From the NCBI GenBank assembly GCA_012931725.1, contig CM022946.1:60912098-60976097 (forward strand): DNA of 64,000 bases, in the 5' to 3' direction. Each line of letters begins with the position of its first letter. The first letter of the stretch is position 1. This DNA is from Litsea cubeba (taxonomy: Eukaryota; Streptophyta; Magnoliopsida; Laurales; Lauraceae). The position numbers and the translations under genes were made by a program. Shown one piece after another: positions 36,180 to 46,290 of the stretch. The notes below the pieces were generated by a model. It was given only the letters and a program-made list of their open reading frames with translations. It was not told the origin of the DNA and ran no database searches.

Positions 36180-36662
36180 CGAGTGAGCAAGACTAACTGA
36201 CCATCAGTCCGTCCTAGAAAGTCTACTCGCTCAAGTGAGCTTATATGTTCGCTCAAGCGGGCATTACGACCTAATGGTTAGTTCATCCTAGAAAGTCTAC
36301 TCGCTCGAGCGAGCGATACGCTGGGTCGACCAAGCACTACCAGGTTCCCAGATTTTTTATTATTCATGTTTTTTCATCCAGTTTCCAACATAATCCATCA
36401 ATTCCATCCAAATACCATACAACACCATCTCCATACATAGAATCTCCATCAATCATTATCATGCCATCATCAACGGGCCGTTGATCTTCCAAATGGGGAA
36501 TCCCCATCTTTCAATGGCAAAAATCCCAAATAGAGCTTAGGGGAATAGAAATAAAAAAATCTATCATAAAATCCATTGTCCATGGCAGAAATCAATGAAA
36601 GAAAGCATACATTCTATGTTATTTACATATTGTACTTGCCTTTGGTCTCCAACAAGGGTCTC

Positions 36663-39600
36663 TGTAAGGTCCTCGACCTTACTGGGTCAGTTGGGCCCAA
36701 CAGCATGCCCATGGACCCGTTTAATTAGTAATTATTATATTTAATTGTATTTTAGATATTTAAGTGGGTTTAGATCATAGGCGAGTTTCTTTTAGCATTA
36801 GAATAGTGTCTGTGAAGTTTCGTGCGATTCCGAGTTCGTTTGACCCTAGCAAGGGGGTAGTTTGCAATTTAAGGAAAATTGAGTGTTTTTTCAAAATATT
36901 CCAAACGCTGTGATTTTTGGGTTCGTTGGAAAGATCTTGTTGCGCTGACCGTTTTTGTCTCCTGGATTGTCGTAATCCGACAATTAGAAACCTTTCAAGT
37001 GGTCTATTCTTTCACTGGACCCACTTAAGGGGAATTCAGTCTTTTCCTCCCTCTCTTCTTCTTAAGCAGGGATTAACCCTAATTCTTAATTCATTCCCTG
37101 CAACGAACGAGAGCTACAACCCCCTTCTTCTTCCTCTTCTCTTCTCAAGCCCAGAACTCTACCTCGGAGAGATCATCTACGCGGTCCAAACCGCTAATCT
37201 TCATCATCTTAATCTCCTCTTTCCTCTGGTATCAATTTGGTAAGCTTTCTCACAACCTTATATTTTCAATCATCTTCTCTTTGTTTAGATTAGGTATGAT
37301 CTTGATATTCTTCCTTCCTTTCTTCTTCTTGGCATTCTAGATTACGTTTTATCGAATTAGATTGGGGATTTCGCGGTAGAAAGCTTTTCTTCGAGTTTTA
37401 TCCATTTCAATCTTCTTCTTGGTTGAGGTAAGTGAATTTGCATTGTATATTTGAGCATGTGTGTATGTTTATTATTGATTGTCTATGCTTCTTGTTAGAT
37501 TTCCCTTAATTCCAAGCATGTGTTGATATTGATTTGGGGATTTATATGTTAGGTTAGGTTTTGGGGATTTGGGTTGATAATTTGTAAAATTGGTAATACC
37601 AGGTTATTTTAAATTTGCTAGAAATGTTGTCAATCATGTATGGACTGAATGGGGGAGCATGGAGGCTCATTTTTCTACAGGTTAGCCATGGATTGGCCGG
37701 AGAGAAAAGGGGCAGAAAACTCATTTTTGAGTTACAGGTCCGCAGGCCGATCAATCGGACCGTGTGTTAACTGTGAGGTGTTTAGTGCCGATCGATCGGG
37801 CACTCTGTCCGATCGATCGGACTGTGCACTAACAGTAAGGCATTCAGTGCCGATCGATCGCACCTTCTGTTCGATCGATCGGAGGGTGCAGGATCACTGA
37901 ACCTGGAAACTTCGGAGCCTTGTAACTTGTAATCCGCTCGTTGGATTTCTACGTATAATATATCGTTGGAAAGCCCTTGTAATGTAGAATTCAGTGGTTC
38001 TGTTTCACTACGATCGAAGATCAGGAAGTGATGTAATTACTCGGATTAATGACCCAACTCTTGTTTACTTGGGAATGAGAATATTTACCTATGTTTGGGC
38101 CTTAGATGTTGGAAACCATGAACATACTCTCTCATTACTATTAATGTGGATTGAAATCGAAGCACGTGGTTTGGTGTGCATTTGATGTGTTGTCTAGGTA
38201 TTCATGTATTACGCATGGTATAATCGAATACGTATGGAATTGAATCGTTCGATGCTTAACACGATTGTACACCAAGGGGTTTTCCTAAACGCATCGTTGA
38301 TCCAATTTTCTATACGTACTCCATTAGAACATATGAGGTATAGGGATGACACCGCTTACCTAGGATTGGATTGTAATTCTTCCTTGACTTATGACTTGTA
38401 TCTGTTATTACTATTCCTTTTACACTCTCTTGGCATAAAACACTTAACTAACTATGAAACATAAATCCTTGTAGGATTTAGGACTTCGACCTTACTTAGA
38501 GTGTACCTAGGGAACTTGTGTCATGTGATTTATAAACATGATTGGCGAGCAATGTAAGGGATTATCATGTGGTTGACTTGTCTTGTATTATCTTAAATGA
38601 GGTAATCCCTATGATCATGTCTTGTGTACTAAGCTAGCCATACTTGCTTGTCTTGTTTGTCCTTGTGTCAACACCACTTTATTATTATTTGCATATCATT
38701 GCCAACTGCAGTTTGGGGTTTTTTTTTTGACGGACCGGTTACTCACTCGTTGGGGTGGGCAGTCGGCATAGGATGGTGTCCATGGCGTTGAATAGTTGAG
38801 AGCGGGCTAGGACCGTGCTGCTATTCCCAGGACCGGGAGCTAGGATCCCACTGGAGCCGGATTTTGGTATCAGTAGTATGGATTGGATTGTTACTGATAC
38901 CCCAGGAGGTGGCTAGGACATCATCGGAGTCTCCATCTTGATTCTTGCATTGCAATGTCTGAATAGTGGTTATTGCTAGATGATTGCTAGGATTCCCGTT
39001 GTTGCTTTTGAATATTATTACTCTTGCTTATGCCTAGCTTCGATTCTTGTACTCACATGATTACTACACTTGTCTTTATTCTGATGTTTGATGCACGTCA
39101 TGTTTAATGTACTTTGCTTATCTATTGCTCAACATGTCATTGACTATGTTCCTTGGTGTGCAGACACCTCAGGTGATTACTACTATGAATAGCAAGCCGG
39201 TGAGGAGATCCCAGAGGATCTCCAACTAGCAGAAGAGGAACGAAAGTGGCATGCCGATGACGTAGAGTAGCGTCATCATTTCAGGCATGAGAGAGATTCA
39301 TATGGGACTCATTAGATTCATTCATTCTTTTGTTATTTCTCGTTGAACCTTTATTTCGTTGACTTTGGTTTCTTTTAATGGCCTTGATTATTGGGTTGAC
39401 CATTGTAATAAACTAACTTAATTGTTTAATTTTGTTTATATTCTTGGTGCAACTTTAAATTTAATGAAAGCTATTATTCACTGTTGATATTCCATATGCT
39501 TAGAGTTGTATGAACTTTGCACTTATTGTGTTACATGAGGCTTGAAATGTAATATCCTCACAACGGACTTACAATCCATGGGCCTAAAGGACAAAATTTT

Positions 39601-39665
39601 AATTAGTCCTAAATTTCACTCCCCGAATCTGATTTATTCCTTAATCGGTTTCGGGGGAGATGACA
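36663..39665 (+). repeat. 3.0 kb solo LTR with TSD gtctc
   Basis: Begins TGTAAGGTCC and ends GAGATGACA. It is flanked by gtctc at 36658-36662 and 39666-39670. Removing it restores continuity of the minus-strand Y repeat ('caacaagggtctc' then 'ctagcttgat'). It contains a CT-rich leader-like tract (37020-37240), a cluster of CCGATCGATCGG palindromes (37748-37885) and no coding frame with a known domain. Long LTRs like this occur in Tekay/Del-type or Tat gypsy elements; the lineage cannot be fixed without the internal part. No second LTR is seen inside, so it is read as a solo LTR. Confidence 0.75.
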
Positions 39666-40228
39666 GTCTCCTAGCTTGATCTTTAAGATCCAAGCCAAGC
39701 TCTCCTAGATCCAAGGCTCTAATGGTCTTTAACCCACTCAAACAGCTCCCAAAACTCATATATCTATAGATCTAGACCTCTTACACTCAATTCTCATGGA
39801 GAAAATGCATAAGAAAGGAGAGTTCTAAGAGAGAGAGAGAGAGAGAGAGATCTACGAGGGAATGGAGCTAGGGAGAGAAATTCACTTGAGATTGTAGAGA
39901 ATAAGAAGATCTAGAAGATGAGGAGATGATCATGGCTTGTAGATGACTATAGCTTGGAGAGATCTGTTTTCTTTGATGGAGAAGCCTTAGATCTATGAGC
40001 TCTTTGATGGAGGGAGATGAGGATTCTTGGAGGGAAGTTGAATTGGAAAAGGAAGGAGAAGGGAGAAATGAGAGGAAAATGAGAGAAAAGTGAGAGAGAG
40101 AGAGATGGATGAAAATTGTTGAGAGTAGCCGTTGCTACAGTATATCATATACATTGACCATTGCTAGAGTGACTTGCTACAGTAATTAAAAAAATTTTTT
40201 CATAAATTCAAAGCTAGTTTCCATGGGA

Positions 40229-40722
40229 CTCTTTGAGGTGTTTTGAGGCCAAAGAAAGGGAAATAAGCTAAGGAAAGGTTAGAGGGCCCATGAAAAGCTA
40301 AAAGCTTGGATTCATTAGTTAAGTCTTTATAGTAAGCTTTGATTCCCTCATCATTATTTTTCATATTTTGTTTAAATTGTTGGTAAACTTATTTAAGCAT
40401 GATAACTATGATTTGTTGTATCCATAACATGAATTTTATTTTGAGTTGGTTTATTGTTTTGGATTATACATTTTGATTTAAACCAAGTTGGACCCAAATT
40501 TGTTTATCTTATTGAATCATGCTTTGCAAACACCTTTGGAATCTCTTGTAGCATGATTCTTATAATTGACTAAATCTTTGGATTGTTGTTTTCCATAACT
40601 TAGATCTATAGTTAAACTAGTTTGGTTTTTTGGAAACAACTATACTCATGCATCACATGCTTTAGATTTGAAACTTCACACAACTTGTGAGCATTTGATA
40701 GTCACATCATTATCAAGTTATG
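40229..40722 (+). repeat. Repeat Z copy 3, 5' part (truncated)
   Basis: Matches 12765-13250 of Z copy 1 in order. It lacks the U3, palindrome cluster and TATA box, so it is 5'-truncated where it meets the minus-strand Y repeat. It is interrupted by the copia element at 40723 and resumes at 50465. The last five bases, ttatg, are the target duplication. Confidence 0.7.
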
Positions 40723-41665
40723 TGAAGGTTTTACTTAACCTTCTATTTAAGCCTTAACACAGGCTAAGGTCCTTTCTTAGATTCTTATATGAATACCAAA
40801 CACAGAGAATTAAACTAATTAATTAACCTAAGTCCAAATAAGAATAAATCACCACAAAATAGGAAGAGACACAGGTTTTTACGTGGAAAACCCAACTCGA
40901 GAAAAAACCATGGGTGGTAGAGAACACCGAAAACAAAGCACTATAATATGAAGATTACAAGTGAACTCACTAGACCTTTGACGTAGTTGTTACTCAACCT
41001 AAAAGGACTGTGAAGAACTTGTCGACGACCCGCCGTTCACCTTCCACGTGCTAGTTTGAAACCCACCTTGAATGCCCCTTTAAGGTGCTTGGTCACAGGG
41101 AAATTAAATAAGTCTTCAGCACAATCTCCCTTGCACAATTAAGCCCACAAAACTCTCCAGAGATGAATCTTAAAACTCAAGTGAATAATCTATCTTCTGT
41201 GTCTTGTTTGTGGATGCAAGGGGTTAATAAATAGCCCAAGGTTCGTGCAAAATCCTCTTAGAAATAAAACAGGACTCTTAGAAGAAGTTTGGAAACGCAG
41301 CAAATAAGAGTCCCGTTTGGGACAGAAACTCCCAGCTCGCTATAGAGAGCTTCAGTCTCGCTATAGCGAGACTGCATTCTATCATTGACAGAACTGCTTC
41401 TCGCTATAGCGAGGTTCAGTCTCGCTATAGCGAGATAGGGTTCTGTCAAAACACTTGTAGCATGAGGAGTCTGTCCGGAAAAGTCTCTCTTGAGGTCTTT
41501 TGATTACTTTGAAACACTTTTAAGTGTATCAAGGTCTTCCGAAGAGGTCTTCACAAACCAAATGCTTCCTTCACAGTCCTATTCTAAAATAAATAGAAAA
41601 TACAATTCGATTAGGACTCTGAGTTTTGTTCAAGATAAAAGAATTAGCCAACTAAAATCCTAACA
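40723..41665 (-). repeat. 3' LTR of copia element
   Basis: On the minus strand it begins TGTTAGGATTTTAG and ends AAAACCTTCA. It shares nearly all sequence with 49538-50459 apart from scattered substitutions and one ~21 bp length difference in the palindrome cluster. CTCGCTATAGCGAG occurs at 41357, 41400 and 41421, with a degenerate copy at 41337. A TATA-like tatttatt (minus strand, 41233-41226) lies about 105 bp downstream of the cluster. Confidence 0.92.
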
Positions 41666-41677
41666 ATCCCCCCCTTT
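41666..41677 (-). other. Polypurine tract of copia element
   Basis: On the minus strand AAAGGGGGGGAT lies immediately before the 3' LTR start TGTTAGG, the expected plus-strand primer. Confidence 0.85.
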
Positions 41678-42018
41678 GGCAATTCATGAACAAAACTCCT
41701 AATACAAACTAGATCTCTTATCCCAGTACAAGATACCATAAACTTAAACGGACTGATTAAACAGATGAATCCACTTGTCTGGAAATGTAACCTGTCCAAA
41801 ATGAAACCTGAAATAAACCGAGGGAAAGAACAAGCATAATATCACAGAAATAGAATTAATCAGTTTGTTAAAAAGTCTGTCTAAGTTTAAGACATAAGGT
41901 ACTCCCCCTTTTTGTTAATAGGATTGACAAAGCAGTATAAAAGGAAACAAGGGAGAAATAAAGTAGCAAAGATAAAGAAAAATGCAAAACAGAGATAAAT
42001 AACAGCACTGTAGACAGA

Positions 42019-43023
42019 TCACTGATAGCGAAGCTGATTGAACATGTCTGTGATGTGATTACGGAGATCAGTGAAGCCGGACAATATCCTGCCATCTAGT
42101 TGTTCAATCTGAACAGATAGATCATACACTGCATGTTCTAAACCGAGGAGACGATTTTCAACTGTGTTTTCATCGACATTTTCAACTGGAACTTGAGCTT
42201 GCTCCCCCTGAATATGATTTCGAACATGAGTGTCGGACATGGCTCTTGTCCTGCCATCTATCTTTTGCCTTTTTGTAACAGGCATTTCATGTGGGTAGAC
42301 ATGGCAACCAGCATCAATTAACAACTTGCTAATCAGTGCCCCAAACGGAAGTTGAAGCTTCCGAGGTTCATCGAATATCTTCAACATGCAGTCAAGAATC
42401 GTACGCGGAATATCGACCGATGTGCCTGTCCCCAAGTAGTATAGAAGGAGAGCCTGGGTTGGAAGAAGATCAGAGGAATGTCCTCGAGGCTCAATGTTAT
42501 GGACGACAAACGTGTTAAGCAGGCGATAATCAGATTGTAGCCCAGAAATTCTCAGCACTGGAGGAGACCATTCAGTTGGTTCTCCACAAAGAACGGTAGC
42601 CACTTCATCTAAGAGATGAACTTGATTGTCCAGATCAGGAAAAGGGTAGAGAGGTTGATCAGGTCGCTGGAGTTGTAGCAAAGTGACGATTGTTTTCGCA
42701 TCAACGGAGATAGTCTTTCCTCGAACAAATGTACGGAATCCGTCTTCTTTAACTTCAAACATATTACAATAAAATTCTCGTACCCATTCTTCAAAACATT
42801 CATTTATCAAATTCATAAGAAGCATGAGACGATTTTGATAAAGCCATTGAGAGAAGTTTGAAGCAGTTAGAGAATTTTGAACAACAATTCTCTCAAAAAT
42901 CATTGTTCGATCTTTGAAGCTAGAGTCGAAACGAGCGGAACTCTCAGCATCCCTAAACCGATCAACATCATACTGAGATGAGGAACTAGCAGGACGCTTT
43001 CCTTTTGAAGATTTTGGAGCCAT
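42019..43023 (-). CDS. Extra 3' ORF of Sirevirus-like element (plant transposon protein)
   Basis: 334 residues from MAPKSSKGKRPASSSSQ to a stop at 42019. The frame extends upstream to 43158, but the MAPKSSKGKRP start at 43023 looks natural, and a ttggcatcag acceptor-like site precedes it. Features: basic Ser-rich start, WLYQNRLMLLMNLINECFEE, VREFYCNMFEVKEDGFRTFV, RGKTISVDAKTIVTLL. This pattern is typical of the 'putative plant transposon protein' family in envelope-position ORFs of Sireviruses and Athila elements. A C-terminal heptad-like stretch (about 300-334) may form a coiled coil. No membrane helix is evident, so an envelope role is not supported. Unlike gag-pol it is uninterrupted. Confidence 0.72.
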   Translation of the reverse strand: MAPKSSKGKRPASSSSQYDVDRFRDAESSARFDSSFKDRTMIFERIVVQNSLTASNFSQWLYQNRLMLLMNLINECFEEWVREFYCNMFEVKEDGFRTFVRGKTISVDAKTIVTLLQLQRPDQPLYPFPDLDNQVHLLDEVATVLCGEPTEWSPPVLRISGLQSDYRLLNTFVVHNIEPRGHSSDLLPTQALLLYYLGTGTSVDIPRTILDCMLKIFDEPRKLQLPFGALISKLLIDAGCHVYPHEMPVTKRQKIDGRTRAMSDTHVRNHIQGEQAQVPVENVDENTVENRLLGLEHAVYDLSVQIEQLDGRILSGFTDLRNHITDMFNQLRYQ

Positions 43024-43158
43024 GCTGATGCCAAGAAAATGCAAGAAAGCACATAAAACAGTGTAAATATTCATTGAGGCAATATCCCAAACACTTTGTG
43101 TGCACACATCCATAGTGTAATTTCCAACAACTTTGGACAATCTTCCAAAAGAACCCAA

Positions 43159-44302
43159 TGGGTAAGGTAATCACAAAGATAAGAACGAACTGAAATCCAT
43201 CAATGAAACACAGTGATCGTCAGAAAAAAAATTGCAATCCATTCCATGCAAAAAGATCCAATCTTTAGAAAAAGTCCACCAATCTCACATGAAATTGGAA
43301 AATGGGAAATACCAACCAAAGAGAAATTTTTCTTCAATGCCCATATTTGATAATAAAGTGACAAAACAAACAATCCTTGACCAAACAAACCAATCTAGGC
43401 ATCGTATGGTAAAAAAGATTGGTGAGAAGAAGAAGAGAGAAAGATCATACCTTGGTGAAGAGGAAGGAGCAAGGATTGGAGTTGCTAAATGAGAAGGACA
43501 CTATGAACAATGTAGTGGGGATAGAGAGAGAAGAAAAAAAAATTGGAGCAAGAAACCCTAGCTTGAGAAAGAGAAAGAGGAGGAAGAGAGAAAGAGAGGC
43601 AGACTCGTTTTTAAAACGAGTTCTGTAGTCTCGCTATAGCGAGACTACACTCTGGAACGGGTAACAAAAACGCACTGTCAGTGTGGTTTCTCCCCCCCCC
43701 CCCCCCCCTTTTTTTTTTTTAATTAAAGAAAAACTTTTAAAAGTGTTGTCCATCTACAAAAATATCCATGGATAAGCTCAAGAAATGCACAATTTAAATG
43801 ATAGTGATAGTGTGTGAAAAATGATATGCTCCCCTTCAAAAAAAAAAATTTTTTTAAATGATCCGTCATAGGTGACTTTCACACTATCGGACATGGTAGC
43901 CTTCTCCATCGAAACTTACCAATCAGTGGAAGCTATCACTCATGACCGTAAGTAGCCCTGATCCTCTGGTCATATATATATCGCTATTTTCTTTTTTTTT
44001 ATTATTATATTTCTATGAACCGTCCTGGGTGACTTTCACACTAGCAGTCATGGTAGCCTTCTCCAACGAAACTTACCAATCAAATTGGAAGCTATCACAC
44101 ATGTCTGTAGGTAGCCCTGATCCTCTGATTCACGAAAAAATATGTTCCATATTTTTTTTTTAATCAGAGGGGAACGATCATAGTGGCAAAAAAAATGATA
44201 TCAGTAAACTGTGCACTATCATAGAACAAAATCACATGCAATAATAATCATAGATGGGAGTGAGCATTGTGCATGTGCATAAAACTAGAGTATAACAGAA
44301 AT
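43159..44302. other. Copia element: spacer between RNase H and extra ORF
   Basis: Non-coding. It contains a long palindrome centred on the ctcgctatagcgag motif (43625-43648), a C-run then T-run (43693-43720), and two ~115 bp direct repeats at about 43860-43970 and 44018-44135 (ggtgactttcacacta ... gtagccctgatcctctg). Confidence 0.65.
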
Positions 44303-45067
44303 TTAAGGAAGGGAGGAAATCCCCAGAGACTTGCGAAGGGATTTAAATCGATTTGGGTCTAGAGGTTTGGTAAAAATATCAGCCAGTTGATTTTCGGTAG
44401 GAACTTTGTCCAGGACAATGATCTTCTCTTCGACTAACGCACGGATAAAGTGATGCCTAATATCAATGTGTTTGGTCCGGGAATGCTGTACAGGATTTTT
44501 CGATATGTCAATTGCACTTTGATTATCACAATAAACAGACATAGTATCCTGAGAAATTCCATAGTCAGCCAACATTTGTTTCATCCAAAGAAGTTGAGTA
44601 CAACAACTACCAGCAGTAATGTACTCGGCTTCAGCAGTGGATAAGGAAGTCGATGCCTGCTTTTTACTGTGCCAAGCGACCAAGTTATTTTCAATAAAGA
44701 AGCACCCACCAGTCGTGCTTTTTCGATCATCGACGCTTCCTGCCCAATTAGCATCTAAATATCCAGCAATATTTGTATTCGTGTCTTTGGTTAGCCAGTT
44801 ACCAAAGTCAACAGTTCCACTTACATATTTCATGATTCTTTTAACAGAGTGAATGTGTGATTCCTTTGGTTTTAACTGATAACGAGCACAGACTCCAACA
44901 CTGTAAGCTATGTCAGGTCGGCTGGCAGTGAGATACAGAAGATTCCCTATCATGCTTCTGTATAGTGTTTCATTCACATCTTTGTCAGACGCATCAATGC
45001 TCAATTTCACATTTGAGCTCATTGGAGTTCTTGAATGTTTAGCAGATGTCATCCCAAATTTTGTCAA
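44303..45067 (-). pseudogene. Copia RNase H and RT end
   Basis: Starts in the RT-RNase H linker (FGMTSAKHSRTPMS). It contains the standard copia block LYRSMIGNLLYLTASRPDIA, the RNase H acidic sites (GYLDANWAGSVDDRKSTTGG, STAEAEYITAG, VYCDNQSAIDIS) and the HIDIRHHFIRALVEEK / LADIFTKPL ending. It is separated from the RT frame upstream by one in-frame TAA (about 45087-45089) where a glutamine codon is usual. Confidence 0.9.
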
Positions 45068-45088
45068 AATGTTACGAGCATATTTTGA

Positions 45089-46003
45089 TTAAGATACAAA
45101 AATTCCATTGTCACACTGCCTGATCTGTAATCCTAGAAAGAAGGAGAGTTCTCCAACCATGCTCATTTCAAATTCACTCGACATACTATCAGAAAAATGT
45201 TCAACTAGCACTGATGAGGTAGATCCATAGATAATATCATCCACATAAATTTGAGCAATTAACATGTGAGGAGGTTCTTCTTTGATGAATAAAGTCTTGT
45301 CTACACTCCCTCTTTTAAAATCGTTTTCCAATAAAAAGACAGTTAGCCTTTCATACCATGCTCTTGGAGCCTGTTTTAACCCATAGAGAGCTTTCTTGAG
45401 TTTAAACACATGATCCGGGTAATGAGGATCTTGAAATCCTTTGGGCTGTTCCACATAAGCTTCCTCATTCAAGTACCCATTAAAAAAAGCACTCTTAACA
45501 TCCATCTGATAAAGCTTGATATGAAGAAAACAAGCGATAGCGAGTAACAGACAGATAGATTCCAGTCGAGCAACAGGGGCAAACGTTTCATCAAAATCAA
45601 TACCATCAATTTGAGTATACACCTGGGCAACCAGCCTAGCCTTGTTCCTTATGACCTGACCCAATTCATCGGTTTTGTTCTTATAGATCCACTTGGTGCC
45701 GATTACATTGGTGTTGCTCGGTCTAGGAACTAATTCCCACACACAGTTTCTCTCAAATTGTTCAAGTTCCTCATGCATCGCATTGATCCAACAATCATCA
45801 AGAATGGCTTCTTTTATATTTTTCGGTTCAATGGAAGAAATATAGCAAAAGTTACTTACCACATCGCGTACCTGTTTTCTAGTCTTAAGAGACTCAGTTG
45901 CATCTCCAAGCACTTGAGAAATAGGGTGGCTCTTCATTACCTTAGGTACAGGGCGCGAACTCTTAGATGCACTTTTTTCTTTGAAATGCTGAATGATGTC
46001 CAT
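45089..46003 (-). pseudogene. Copia reverse transcriptase
   Basis: RT motifs in order: CWINAMHEELEQFERNCVWE, GTKWIYKNK, ARLVAQVYTQIDGIDFDETF, KLYQMDVKSAFFNGYL, KKALYGLKQAPRAWYERL, and the catalytic IYVDDIIYGS. The palm aspartates are therefore retained. The frame opens only after the 143 bp duplication, which cut it from integrase, and closes at a nonsense codon near 45089 before RNase H. Confidence 0.92.
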
Positions 46004-46290
46004 AAGATCAGAAGTTGATTTTGATTGATCAATTTGCTTATCTTTGGAATCATTATCTTTTGATATTGTACTTGGATCTTTAAGCTTGCTTGAACTTGTG
46101 TTATCATCCTGTGTTAAAGTAGGGGAACGAGTTAGTACTTCATCATAAGATCAGAAGTTGATTTTGATTGATCAATTTGCTTATCTTTGGAATCATTATC
46201 TTTTGATATTGTACTTGGATCTTTAAGCTTGCTTGAACTTGTGTTATCATCCTGTGTTAAAGTAGGGGAACGAGTTAGTACTTCATCATC
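46001..46290 (-). repeat. 143 bp tandem duplication in pol
   Basis: The block starting cataagatcagaagttg at 46001 is repeated from 46144 with identical sequence by eye, ending near 46290. The offset of 143 is not a multiple of three, so the extra copy shifts the frame and ends the integrase frame at 46132. Confidence 0.92.

Larger units (their letters stand above)
33169..40228 (-). repeat. Repeat Y, minus-strand copy with nested insertions
   Basis: Inverse of the 9677-12311 repeat, broken by a Z element (34569-36179) and a solo LTR (36663-39665). The net length is about 2.45 kb, close to the other copy. Blocks match in order, for example 33640-33780 with about 11940-12040, 34200-34440 with about 11260-11460, 36450-36660 with about 10480-10740, and 39800-40130 with about 10060-10330. 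Its palindrome cluster has drifted to ctcgctcgagcgag-type motifs (36200-36320). A (GA)n microsatellite sits at 39829-39850. Short frames have no domain. Non-coding. Confidence 0.65.

Noticed and set aside
36917..37243. A 108-residue frame near the start of the solo LTR
   Set aside because: CT-rich leader-like tract; composition-driven frame without a domain.
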